Source: Richelia sp. SL_2_1
GTDB lineage: Bacteria; Cyanobacteriota; Cyanobacteriia; Cyanobacteriales; Nostocaceae
Assembly: GCA_012033205.1 (NCBI GenBank)
Contig: JAAUSO010000058.1
Coordinates: 1 to 37,866 of the forward strand
DNA length: 37,866 nucleotides
Reading direction: 5' to 3'
Part shown: positions 29,997 to 37,006 of the stretch, piece by piece
Layout of the letters: each line of letters begins with the position of its first letter
Position numbering within the stretch: the first letter of the stretch is position 1
Program-made: the position numbers and the translations under genes
Notes under the pieces: model-generated
Told to the model about the DNA's origin: nothing
The model's database searches: none
Seen by the model: only the letters and a program-made list of their open reading frames with translations

Positions 29997-30538
29997 AGCA
30001 ACACATTTATATTATTATTAAATTGAACCAAGGTAAAAATAATACTTTGCTCTACGCCGGATAGTATCAATTCCGACAATTCATCTTGTATGCTGTCCAA
30101 TCCGCGTTGTATAAATCCCGTTCGTTCGCCGGTCTTTGAATACCTCTTTGAATCCCGGTTTGGAATCCCGCCTTCCCCTTCCCGAATCGCTTTGGATGCA
30201 ATGGCGAATGCTATACTTTCGGCTTCTTTTCGGCTCACCCCAAAGCGTTTGCTCGCATAATCCGTTAGCCCTTCGATGTACTTACTTTTGCCGCCGCGTT
30301 TACTGCCGGGTGTATAGGCTACCCTGGAGGGCACAACGCCGTCATCAATTATTTTGACATATCGGTCAACATAAAACTCAAAGGAAATACCGGAAGCGGT
30401 TTCAATGATTTTTTCCTCAATGCTGTCAGATGAAAACTTTCCAGTCAGCTTATGCCCTTGCCTTTCCCAAATAAGCACAACCGCCGCCTTTGCGCGTTCG
30501 ACTATCAATCTTTTAATATCGTCTGAAAATCCAATCAT
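29993..30538 (-). CDS. HK97 gp10-like tail completion protein, 181 aa
   Basis: Characteristic phage pattern: KRLIVERAKAAVVLIWERQ, DDGVVPSRVAYTPGSKRGG, KYIEGLTDYASKRFGVS, EAESIAFAIASKAIREGEG, then IPNRDSKRYSKTGERTG. Proteins of this kind (HK97 gp10-like) are found where the tail joins the head and help tail completion. ATGA overlaps at both ends place it in a tightly coupled block with the tail-terminator-like 195-aa gene and the membrane protein. The identification is by position and pattern; no enzymatic motif. Confidence 0.65.
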   Translation of the reverse strand: MIGFSDDIKRLIVERAKAAVVLIWERQGHKLTGKFSSDSIEEKIIETASGISFEFYVDRYVKIIDDGVVPSRVAYTPGSKRGGKSKYIEGLTDYASKRFGVSRKEAESIAFAIASKAIREGEGGIPNRDSKRYSKTGERTGFIQRGLDSIQDELSELILSGVEQSIIFTLVQFNNNINVLL

Positions 30539-31122
30539 GCTCCTTGCTCGTAAGTGTTTTCATAATCTTCATTTGCAGCCGGTGGGTAATTATACCCAAC
30601 GGATGCTATCATTTCATCCGTTACAGTCCAGGCGGGGCATTCAATTTTTACAAATACGGTGAATCGAAAGTAACAAGTGATGAGCCTATCGGCATACAGG
30701 TTTGAATCTAATCCCCATCTAAAGCGTCCTTTGTTTACGAGTTGAGCGCCGCCATTGACAGGAGCCAATTTCATACCCAATTTAGAAGCCGCCTTTAGGA
30801 ATTGAATACCCGTCGTTTTTAATTTATTCCACTGCTCTAAAGAGGTGTCAGTCAAGGTTTGCCCATCATTGCCGTAATGAAGCAGGTCATCAAAATAAAG
30901 GGTCACATCAATTTGTTCGCCTGCATCTTCCAAGGTAGCTTCCCCGGTCAATGCCGCTTGGCAGTGTACACGCGGATATAGGTTCCCAACTTGATTCTCA
31001 GGATCGAAATTATTTTGCACACTTCGGTTGACATCCGAGCGCCAACCAAAGTGATAGCCTTTCAAATCAGGATGCAATTGAGTAAGCAAGTTGAACAGGT
31101 TAGATAATGCGACAATGGTCAT
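30535..31122 (-). CDS. Tail-terminator/head-tail joining-like protein, 195 aa
   Basis: Mixed alpha/beta, soluble protein: LSNLFNLLTQLHPDLKGYHFG at the start, a central DVTLYFDDLLHYGNDG, and a beta-rich end (ADRLITCYFRFTVFVKIEC). It begins in an ATGA overlap with the stop of the shifted chaperone frame, and ends in one with the gp10-like gene. In siphoviruses the tail terminator precedes or follows these genes. The size is right, but I cannot identify the family with certainty. Confidence 0.55.
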   Translation of the reverse strand: MTIVALSNLFNLLTQLHPDLKGYHFGWRSDVNRSVQNNFDPENQVGNLYPRVHCQAALTGEATLEDAGEQIDVTLYFDDLLHYGNDGQTLTDTSLEQWNKLKTTGIQFLKAASKLGMKLAPVNGGAQLVNKGRFRWGLDSNLYADRLITCYFRFTVFVKIECPAWTVTDEMIASVGYNYPPAANEDYENTYEQGA

Positions 31123-32134
31123 TCTACTTCGTTTAAAGATTGAATAAAATCAAACTCAGCACTTCGGGCACTCATGTAATGAAAGGCATCCCATAGCGGC
31201 GCAAGTTCGGCGGAGCGAAGCGGCGTTTCATTTGGCAGGTTGAAAATGCCCGCTTCTGCCAAATTTTTCAGGGCTAAGAACCACCCGTAGTTTTCTTGTA
31301 GTTTGTTGATCCCGGCTTGGATAAAGCGAGCATTTGCGCCATTGAATAAATTAGGGAACTTCTCCCTAATTGCTCGCTTCGCCTCAGCAAAAAAAAAGCG
31401 ACGTTTACCACTACGTCTAATGGCAGCCTTTCAAAGTTTGCCTTGTTTCGTTTATAGATGTTGGAGGAATAGACCTCCCCTTCTTTTTTTAAAAGCACAC
31501 AACACACATCTAGCATTGCCGTCCATGTTCCGTTCTGTACTTTCTGCATTTGCGCTTGTAGCTGAGCGGATTCCATAAACTCAATCACATTCCCATTTTT
31601 CATCAATCGCTCCGGTACAACGTACACATCCCCCTCAAAGACAAACTTATTCTCATAATCATACTGGTATTCCTGCACGTCCATTGAACGGATAATAATT
31701 TCATACACTGCTTCCAATTGATGCGGGTTCATCCCTTGAATGCCCGGCATCATACCCATAATGGCTGCGTATGGAAGCCCCGTAAAAAAGGAAACCACAC
31801 GGGCAAAGTGTGGAAGCATTTCATGCGTGTAGTAAACCTGGTCAATACTCGTAAGCCATTCCAATCGCTGCGATATGATTGCCGCTTTCTTTTTCGTCAA
31901 CTCCTCAAACTCGGCTTGCTTGTTGGCGGAAACAATTGTCCTTCCTTCAAAAGCCTTGAGTGCAAGGTCAATCTCCTCCTCCTCAATGTAGGCATTTTTG
32001 ATCTGCCGTAAGCGGAGCGGCTCCTTGGGAACCAACTCCTCCAGATAACCCAAAAACTTCCCGAACGTGTGGTCGGAAAGTTTTTCAGGATAAGCAAAAG
32101 TACCCTCTACGCCTTTGACTGTGAAAAGTACCAT
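31119..32134 (-). CDS. Tail assembly chaperone-like protein with -1 frameshift, 338 aa (286 aa unshifted)
   Basis: The first ~246 residues (FTVKGVEGTFAYPEKLSDH, RQIKNAYIEEEEIDLALKA, VSFFTGLPYAAIMGMMPGI) are helical and common to both products. At 31397-31389 the minus strand has nine T, in phase as GCT TTT TTT TTG. Without a slip the frame ends at 31274 with a weak tail (LLRRSEQLGRSS). A -1 slip gives FFFAEAKRAIREKFPNLF and continues as a coherent 92-residue domain (INKLQENYGWFLALKNLAE ...) to a TGA at 31119 that overlaps the next gene's ATG. Tail chaperones of the lambda G/GT type are classically made by a -1 slip, so this is the best explanation, although here five genes separate it from the tape measure. 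Confidence 0.65.
31389..31397 (-). promoter_or_regulatory. Slippery run of nine T (candidate -1 programmed frameshift site)
   Basis: In-phase heptamers T TTT TTT and T TTT TTG both fit the X XXY YYZ rule. Both reading frames remain coding on their own side of this site only, and the shifted frame meets the next gene in an ATGA overlap. Confidence 0.65.
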
Positions 32135-32137
32135 CTG

Positions 32138-32653
32138 CTATTTTTTGAACGGGTTACTGCCTTTAGGATTGTTGATTGAAGGATTGTAAGGCTGCTGCTC
32201 TACAATCTCCGGTTCATAACCTTCGTCCAGATTGTCCGCCGAACTGGCAAGAATAGTGCTGTCTGATTCTTTCCACTGGATGGGCTTTTTCATAGAGGCA
32301 GGCGTGAACAATCGCTTGGCATCGGCTTTGGCATTACCTGTACTTGTGATGCGATTCGTGCGCACCTCAGCGCCAGACTTTACATTGATTAGCATTTTTA
32401 CAATGCTTGATAGTTGAGCCTGTGCTCTTTTTAATCTTGGGAATCCGTGATAAGTAACCTTTCCGCTTCGGATCAATTCGATTTGCCGAGTGACAGTCTC
32501 AAGGGTCAACTCTACCTCCAAAGCAATGTCCTGCATTTCCATTATCTCTACACTTGCTTTTACATCCACAGGTAATTGCGCTGAGTTACCCTTTCCCGAT
32601 TCATCCACTTTTTGATCCAATTCTTTTTTGGTGGTTTTTAATTGTTCTGACAT
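32138..32653 (-). CDS. Hypothetical virion-operon protein, 171 aa
   Basis: Starts MSEQLKTTKKELDQKVDES. The middle is helical (DIALEVELTLETVTRQIELI, LKRAQAQLSSIVKMLINV) and the C terminus is polar and Asn/Pro-rich (YNPSINNPKGSNPFKK). It follows the terminator at 32676-32706 and precedes the chaperone-like gene by three bases. Its position makes a tail-assembly role plausible; no family is recognised. Confidence 0.65.
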   Translation of the reverse strand: MSEQLKTTKKELDQKVDESGKGNSAQLPVDVKASVEIMEMQDIALEVELTLETVTRQIELIRSGKVTYHGFPRLKRAQAQLSSIVKMLINVKSGAEVRTNRITSTGNAKADAKRLFTPASMKKPIQWKESDSTILASSADNLDEGYEPEIVEQQPYNPSINNPKGSNPFKK

Positions 32654-32675
32654 GCTGAATGGTTTTTAATGGTTT

Positions 32676-32706
32676 AAAAAAGGTAGTAAGAAAAAGCCTT
32701 ACTACC
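32676..32706 (-). terminator. Intrinsic terminator after the 146-aa gene
   Basis: A perfect 9-bp stem GGTAGTAAG/CTTACTACC with a 7-base loop is followed by six T on the minus strand. It closes the unit P6-146 aa and leaves the long tail operon dependent on read-through. Confidence 0.88.
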
Positions 32707-32716
32707 AATACAGGAT

Positions 32717-33157
32717 TTAAGCCTGCGGCTCTGCAATCTCTTTTGTGCCCTTGAAGAAGGTCGTTGCGTACCGGATGTACTCGGCGTTGGACTTGACCCA
32801 AAGAATCGTTTGATCCACAAATTGTTCGATGTTGTCCTTGTCCGGTGGTAACAAGTCGAGTGATACGACAAAGTCAACCAATTCGTCAAATTCTTCCTTC
32901 TTGAGTTCCCCGCCGCTGGTTTCCTCAATAACGCCGGGAAAGCGCGTTACCACGGCGAATAAAGCCGGTACGATGCGCGTTCCATAAATCAGGTACTCAT
33001 CCCCCGTTTTCTTTCCATCGTGGTTTGAATCAATCTGGAAGGATTCGTAGGCAATCTTTGCGGCTTCCTGCAACACTGCTTTGGTGTTTTCGATGCCGTG
33101 CGCTCCGTACACTAATTGCGCGTGTAGTGTAAGAGGCTGTTGATAATTTGAACTCAT
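32717..33157 (-). CDS. Hypothetical protein with EF-hand-like loop, 146 aa
   Basis: A helical protein with the sequence DSNHDGKKTGDE (near residue 44), which follows the canonical Ca-binding EF-hand loop (D-x-N-x-D-G-x-x-T-x-x-E). Only one loop is present. The rest is helical (TKAVLQEAAKIAYESFQI, EFDELVDFVVSLDLLPP, YIRYATTFFKG). It is bracketed by promoter P6 and a strong terminator (32676-32706), so it is transcribed as a single gene, possibly at high level, which is typical of an abundant virion or assembly protein. No family is recognised; calcium binding is inferred from the motif alone. Confidence 0.65.
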   Translation of the reverse strand: MSSNYQQPLTLHAQLVYGAHGIENTKAVLQEAAKIAYESFQIDSNHDGKKTGDEYLIYGTRIVPALFAVVTRFPGVIEETSGGELKKEEFDELVDFVVSLDLLPPDKDNIEQFVDQTILWVKSNAEYIRYATTFFKGTKEIAEPQA

Positions 33158-33190
33158 TGTACAATGATTGGTTAAAAAATTAAAGTTTTA

Positions 33191-33222
33191 CAAAAGTAAG
33201 AAAAATTATAATAAGCTGTCAA
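33191..33222 (-). promoter_or_regulatory. Bacteroidota-type promoter P6 (class II)
   Basis: The minus strand has TTG, 21 bases, TACTTTTG within TTTTTCTTACTTTTGTAA. It lies between TerL and the 146-aa gene, 30-odd bases before its ATG. It shares the TTTTCTTAnnTTTGTA core with P4 and P5. Confidence 0.8.
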
Positions 33223-33230
33223 TGCAAGTA

Positions 33231-34718
33231 TTAGCCACTGGCTAGGATGTCACCGCCTTCCCCCATCTTAATCATGTGTACCGTAGCGTCCACTTGGTCA
33301 GTGTGCCCACCGGCTGGGAAGTCCTGCAACTCTTTAAAGTATTCGCCCACCCAATGCGAGTTGATTGCTATTCCTGCCCTTCCGGCTTTCAGGGTTGGGG
33401 TAATGGAATTCGCAGCAACAATCTTGTCCTGATTCGGTGAATAGGAGCGCGAGGCGTTGATCCCCTTTAGCCTAACAAGGGCATCAATCAAGTCAAGCCC
33501 GTTTGCTTTAGGTTCAATCCAGATGGAAGATTGGGAGTTGTAGCCATTGTTGCGAATGAATCTGTCCAGTGCATCGAGTAGTTCAGTGAAGCCAAGCCAA
33601 TCGCGGAAGATACTGCGGATATACCAACGCCCTTCAAAGTAGCAAAAGCAAATGCAGACGGTTGCCGAATTCGTTTTCTTTGTTGTGTATGCCCCATCTA
33701 TTACGAAGTTCCAAATCAAATCCGCCCTTTTGTTTCGAGCGCGAACATACAACTCAGATAGTTCATAGTGAAAAAACCATTTGGTTTGAATGATATTCCC
33801 GCCCGGCTTACTTGGCTGCTGTCCGTACTGCCCGGCGAATTGGGTCATCTTTTTCTCTAGTCTCTCCAGCACTTTTCTTGATAACCTGACGGGCTCTAGC
33901 AAGCCGCCAAAATAAAACTTGCGAAACCAATTTGGCGTGACCGGAAAAGAATCTTGAGCCGGTAGGCAGATCAATTGGTACATCTCGGCATTTTCTTCCA
34001 ACTCCATACCTACCACATCCTGTTGGTGTGTACGCTGCTGAATGAGAATGTGGACACCCGTATCGGGGTCATCTAAACGGGAATAAGCCGTGTCTCTAAA
34101 AAAGTTAATGGCGCGTTTGCGCTCCGGTTCCGAATCGGATAGCAGGGGCGAAAGTAAGTCATCATGTATAATGATGTCCGCCCCTTCTCCGGTGATGGTT
34201 CCTCGAACGGAGGTAGCCATGCGCATACCACCCTCCGATGTGTGGAATTCCCGATTGGTATTCTTTTTTCTGGACAGGGTAAACAAATGCCCAAAGCGTT
34301 CTTGATACCACTTGCTTTCAAGGATGCGCTTGGTTTTGATGGAATGCTTTTCCGATAAGGAGCTGGAGTAAGAGATGGTAATGAACTTGAGCCAGGGGTA
34401 TTTTGTCCACACCCATGCGTTTAAAAATACCGTGCAAAGGCTGGACTTTGAGGCGCGCGGAGGGATGTTAATAATAATGTCCACCGTTTTCTTTTCTCCC
34501 TTTGCGATGCGCTCTACCTCGCTTTGAAGGATACGGCAGATGTATTTGATATGCGGCGCATTAATCAGTTGCTTTTTTTCAATTGTGTGCCAGGCAGCCA
34601 TAAAGAAGTAATAATACCCATCCCGTTCATTGGCATACAATTTCCTTTCCCGTTCAAGAGCGATGACGCGCTTGGTTGGATCAACTTCAATGATACGCTT
34701 TAGGTTGGTTACTCCCAT
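33231..34718 (-). CDS. terL: Terminase large subunit, 495 aa
   Basis: The ATPase has a Walker A-like loop (INIPPRASKSS, near residue 84) and a Walker B strand with catalytic acids (GADIIIHDDLL, around 180), plus the coupling motif region (FFRDTAYSRLDD, HILIQQRTHQQDVVG). The C-terminal RNase H-like nuclease has NFVIDGAYTTKK (first Asp), a central acidic strand (SIWIEPKANGLDL) and DQVDATVHM near the end. It packages DNA into the prohead. The gene follows TerS and a 43-aa gene in the same transcript from promoter P3. The Walker A sequence lacks the classic GKT but matches other phage TerL loops. Confidence 0.92.
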   Translation of the reverse strand: MGVTNLKRIIEVDPTKRVIALERERKLYANERDGYYYFFMAAWHTIEKKQLINAPHIKYICRILQSEVERIAKGEKKTVDIIINIPPRASKSSLCTVFLNAWVWTKYPWLKFITISYSSSLSEKHSIKTKRILESKWYQERFGHLFTLSRKKNTNREFHTSEGGMRMATSVRGTITGEGADIIIHDDLLSPLLSDSEPERKRAINFFRDTAYSRLDDPDTGVHILIQQRTHQQDVVGMELEENAEMYQLICLPAQDSFPVTPNWFRKFYFGGLLEPVRLSRKVLERLEKKMTQFAGQYGQQPSKPGGNIIQTKWFFHYELSELYVRARNKRADLIWNFVIDGAYTTKKTNSATVCICFCYFEGRWYIRSIFRDWLGFTELLDALDRFIRNNGYNSQSSIWIEPKANGLDLIDALVRLKGINASRSYSPNQDKIVAANSITPTLKAGRAGIAINSHWVGEYFKELQDFPAGGHTDQVDATVHMIKMGEGGDILASG

Positions 34719-34747
34719 TTACTTTACGCAAAGTTTAGCCAATTCAA

Positions 34748-34879
34748 TCAACCATTCAGCAAAAGCGGGCGGCGCTCAATGTCATATACATCGAGGTAAG
34801 GCATCGATTTATAGATCGAATCTGCTCTGGCAAATAAAACAGCTACTTGCTTTTCGTTTGTCAACTCACTTATTTGCAT
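34748..34879 (-). CDS. Small protein between TerS and TerL, 43 aa
   Basis: ATG at 34879 (MQISELTNEKQVAVLFARAD), TGA at 34748-34750, three bases after the TerS stop. The product is soluble, with a helical first half and DVYDIERRPLLLNG at the end. Tight spacing on both sides supports it as a real gene of the packaging operon. No family is recognised. Confidence 0.55.
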   Translation of the reverse strand: MQISELTNEKQVAVLFARADSIYKSMPYLDVYDIERRPLLLNG

Positions 34880-34882
34880 CCC

Positions 34883-35416
34883 CTAGTCTTTTTCAATTTC
34901 AATATAATCGTCAAAATCTATTCCCTCATTCTTATCACTTCCAAGAAGCAGGCGAGAATATTCGCTGTCTGACATTTCAGCAATTGCCTGCTCGAACGGA
35001 TCAACACTATTGCCGATTTCCTGAACCGGCGCGGCAACGCCGCCCAAGAAGCCAACACCAAAGAGTTTCAATTCCCCTTCAATTAAGCCCTGCATTAAGC
35101 GCAAGTAGGAAGGGTCGGGCTTGTCGCTTACCTTTGAAACTTCCCAAGCTTCCCAAGCTTCACGCTTGAGTAGTTGTAGTTCCTGATATTTTTGTGCCTT
35201 GAATTGAGTGATGTCAATTACGGTTGAATCCAACCACGTCTTTGATATTTTACCGTAATCCTGATCCAGCATCTTGGAGGTGTAGATGTATTGGATGTGC
35301 TTGCGCTCGTTTAGCTTTTGTACAACTTCTTGACCCTGAAAGCCTTGTAAGCGTAATTTAGCTATGAAAGCCAGGTCTCGATTGCGCTCTTGTGGCGTCC
35401 TTCTTTTTCCAGCCAT
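34883..35416 (-). CDS. terS: Terminase small subunit, 177 aa
   Basis: The N-terminal basic region and helix-turn-helix (RTPQERNRDLAFIAKLRLQ, GFQGQEVVQKLNERKHIQY) recall the DNA-binding domain of small terminases. A long central helix (TQFKAQKYQELQLLKREAWE) suits oligomerisation, and the C-terminal acidic tail (GIDFDDYIEIEKD) may contact TerL. It is directly upstream of the TerL transcript and downstream of promoter P3. An in-frame 9-bp duplication (CTTCCCAAG twice, encoding the repeated EAW in REAWEAWEVSK) is seen near 35140-35161. Confidence 0.75.
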   Translation of the reverse strand: MAGKRRTPQERNRDLAFIAKLRLQGFQGQEVVQKLNERKHIQYIYTSKMLDQDYGKISKTWLDSTVIDITQFKAQKYQELQLLKREAWEAWEVSKVSDKPDPSYLRLMQGLIEGELKLFGVGFLGGVAAPVQEIGNSVDPFEQAIAEMSDSEYSRLLLGSDKNEGIDFDDYIEIEKD

Positions 35417-35468
35417 TTTACACGGGATTATTTATTTGCTCACAATGAATCTTTTACGATGCTCCCAA

Positions 35469-35488
35469 CAAAGTTAGGGTTTTTAAGG
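35469..35488 (-). promoter_or_regulatory. Bacteroidota-type promoter P3 (class I) for the terminase operon
   Basis: The minus strand reads CCTTAAAAACCCTAACTTTG, identical over this stretch to promoter P2 before the spanin candidate. The nearest upstream TTG is 24 bases from the -7 box, longer than usual, so the shared TTAAAAACCC element may be where an activator works. It drives terS, the 43-aa gene and terL. Confidence 0.75.
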
Positions 35489-35535
35489 ATTGGAATAAAG
35501 CAAAGATTTACTGCTATTCGGTTTTAAATGATTTG

Positions 35536-35565
35536 AAAAAGGGTGCAAGCGGTAAGACTTGCACC
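35536..35565 (-). terminator. Intrinsic terminator before the terminase promoter
   Basis: A perfect 8-bp stem GGTGCAAG/CTTGCACC with an 8-base loop; five T follow the hairpin on the minus strand. It ends the small-gene operon after 35616. Its loop resembles that of the terminator at 36806-36835. Confidence 0.9.
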
Positions 35566-35615
35566 TCTATACTATAAGAACTGATACTAAATCTTTCCGG
35601 CTTTGGGTCGATGGT

Positions 35616-35849
35616 TTATTGTATTTTCTTTAACCAAACTTCCATTTTCATATCATGTGCCTCATCTGGAACGAGTAAGAGATCGCGGATTTGAAAGACT
35701 GGAAATCCTTCTACTGGCAAAGCTATTTTGGTGCCGAGTGGAGGAAGGATATTATTGAGCACCATGCCGCGAAGGAATCGGGAAAGCTCCTGGATTTGTT
35801 CGGCGGATGGAATAAAGTCTTGGGCGTGTATTTCGGTTTTAGTAAGCAT
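35616..35849 (-). CDS. Hypothetical protein, 77 aa
   Basis: A soluble mixed alpha/beta protein (AEQIQELSRFLRGMVLNN, TKIALPVEGFPVFQIRDLLLV) ending in a basic tail. It follows the 85-aa coiled-coil gene by four bases and is the last gene before the terminator at 35536-35565. No family is recognised; it sits with exported proteins but has no signal itself. Confidence 0.65.
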   Translation of the reverse strand: MLTKTEIHAQDFIPSAEQIQELSRFLRGMVLNNILPPLGTKIALPVEGFPVFQIRDLLLVPDEAHDMKMEVWLKKIQ

Positions 35850-35853
35850 GGCT

Positions 35854-36111
35854 TTAATAAATTTCGGTTAATGATATTTGATCTTTCACCCTTTGCTTTA
35901 AGTATTCATTCTCTTTTTCAAGAGCGTAGATGCGTTTTCTCAATAGTTCGTTTTGGCTTTCAAGGGTATGCACTTCTTTTTCAAGGGTATCAACAACGGG
36001 TCGAGGGTCTTGTATTGGACTGGCTCCGTTGTTGATACCGGCATAGGCAAGGTAAATGACAATCAACAAGGCAAGAACGCCTAATACAAGTGTTTGCGAT
36101 AGATTTCTCAT
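35854..36111 (-). CDS. Membrane-anchored coiled-coil protein, 85 aa
   Basis: A single N-terminal TM segment (TLVLGVLALLIVIYLAYAG) is followed by a periplasmic coiled coil (TLEKEVHTLESQNELLRKR, ALEKENEYLKQRVKDQ). The size and topology resemble an inner-membrane spanin subunit (i-spanin, Rz-like), and the next gene upstream (202 aa) is a lipoprotein that could be its partner, although that lipoprotein is much larger than a typical o-spanin. This gives an alternative lysis pair to the 183-aa u-spanin candidate. The coiled coil is encoded by a repeated TTTCAAGGGTAT segment on the plus strand. Confidence 0.6.
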   Translation of the reverse strand: MRNLSQTLVLGVLALLIVIYLAYAGINNGASPIQDPRPVVDTLEKEVHTLESQNELLRKRIYALEKENEYLKQRVKDQISLTEIY

Positions 36112-36126
36112 TGCTCTTATTTTTGG

Positions 36127-36735
36127 TTACTGAATACGGATAAAATCCCCCTGGAATGGACCGGCATCGTCCAGCCTTTGAGTTGTGAATGTGTTGTCAT
36201 TTGTAGAGATGGAATAGTAAATGCCATATCCACCCCTATCTTGCTTTGCGATAAGCACAGTGCCATAGAATAAAGATTTGGCAGCGTATAGTCCATTTTC
36301 AAGTGGATGGGTCACTGGCGTGAACCGAAGGTAAATCTCATTAACGTCGTTTAGATCGGAAGGTTTAACCCACAGAAAGGACTTAGGCGTAACGGTTTGA
36401 ATGTACGTTGGTTTTGAAGTGACGGCAATGGGTTCAACACTTGCGCTCGCTTCGGTTTGAAGTATGTAGTCATTCCAATCAGGGTAATTGCCTTCCTTAA
36501 ATTCTTGGATCATGCCGTTTGCTTTGACTTGAGCCGGGGCAATAGTAAGAGAGCACTCAGCACCGCCGCCTACGTAGTCTGTAAATTTATTGCCGATGCG
36601 AACCGTATTGCCGTTTGGCATTTTCACATCATAGGAACCGGCGACCGGCTTGATAACTTGGATGGCTGGCACTTCCTTTCGAGCATCGCAGGAAAACAAA
36701 AAAAGGAGCGGGAATAAAAAAATTAGATGTTTCAT
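36127..36735 (-). CDS. Phage lipoprotein, 202 aa
   Basis: The N terminus is a clear lipoprotein signal: MKHLIFLFPLLFLFSC, with lipobox LFSC. The mature part is beta-rich (IQVIKPVAGSYDVKMPNG, TVTPKSFLWVKPSDLND, SLFYGTVLIAKQDRGGYG). It precedes the TM coiled-coil gene by 15 bases and follows the terminator at 36806-36835. It would be exported to the periplasm or outer membrane of the infected cell; exclusion of other phages or a spanin-like role are both possible. No family is recognised. Confidence 0.7.
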   Translation of the reverse strand: MKHLIFLFPLLFLFSCDARKEVPAIQVIKPVAGSYDVKMPNGNTVRIGNKFTDYVGGGAECSLTIAPAQVKANGMIQEFKEGNYPDWNDYILQTEASASVEPIAVTSKPTYIQTVTPKSFLWVKPSDLNDVNEIYLRFTPVTHPLENGLYAAKSLFYGTVLIAKQDRGGYGIYYSISTNDNTFTTQRLDDAGPFQGDFIRIQ

Positions 36736-36805
36736 ATCCTGAACTGTTTTAATGATTTATGAATGCTGCAATTTATTAAGAAAAATTAGAAAATACAAAT
36801 CTTTG

Positions 36806-36835
36806 AAAAAGGAGGCAAGTCTTACGGCTTGCCTC
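36806..36835 (-). terminator. Intrinsic terminator after the 48-aa gene
   Basis: An 8-bp stem GAGGCAAG/CTTGCCTC with an 8-base loop is followed by CTTTTT on the minus strand. It closes the transcript of the three genes before it. Confidence 0.9.
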
Positions 36836-36856
36836 TGAAATGCGAATAATACTTAA

Positions 36857-37003
36857 TCAACTTGAAAGCGAATCATTCATTGTGTCCGCGTAATCCTGGC
36901 ATTCCCTTTTGCTGCCTCTGAAAACAGCGGGATAAACACTAGGAAACCATGCGGCGTAAACCACGTAACATTCTACAAAATCGGAATAGACTACTTTGTA
37001 CAT
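36857..37003 (-). CDS. Hypothetical small protein, 48 aa
   Basis: ATG at 37003, three bases past the stop of the secreted 123-aa protein, TGA at 36857-36859. The product starts MYKVVYSDFVECYVVYAAWF and ends RECQDYADTMNDSLSS; it is beta-prone with two Cys and no signal peptide. Tight coupling and coherent composition support it. The strong terminator at 36806-36835 follows. The function is unknown. Confidence 0.65.
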   Translation of the reverse strand: MYKVVYSDFVECYVVYAAWFPSVYPAVFRGSKRECQDYADTMNDSLSS

Positions 37004-37006
37004 GGC

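Noticed and set aside
35140-35161. 9-bp tandem duplication in terS as a frame switch
   Set aside because: The unit is a multiple of three and only repeats Glu-Ala-Trp in the coiled region, so the frame is unaffected.
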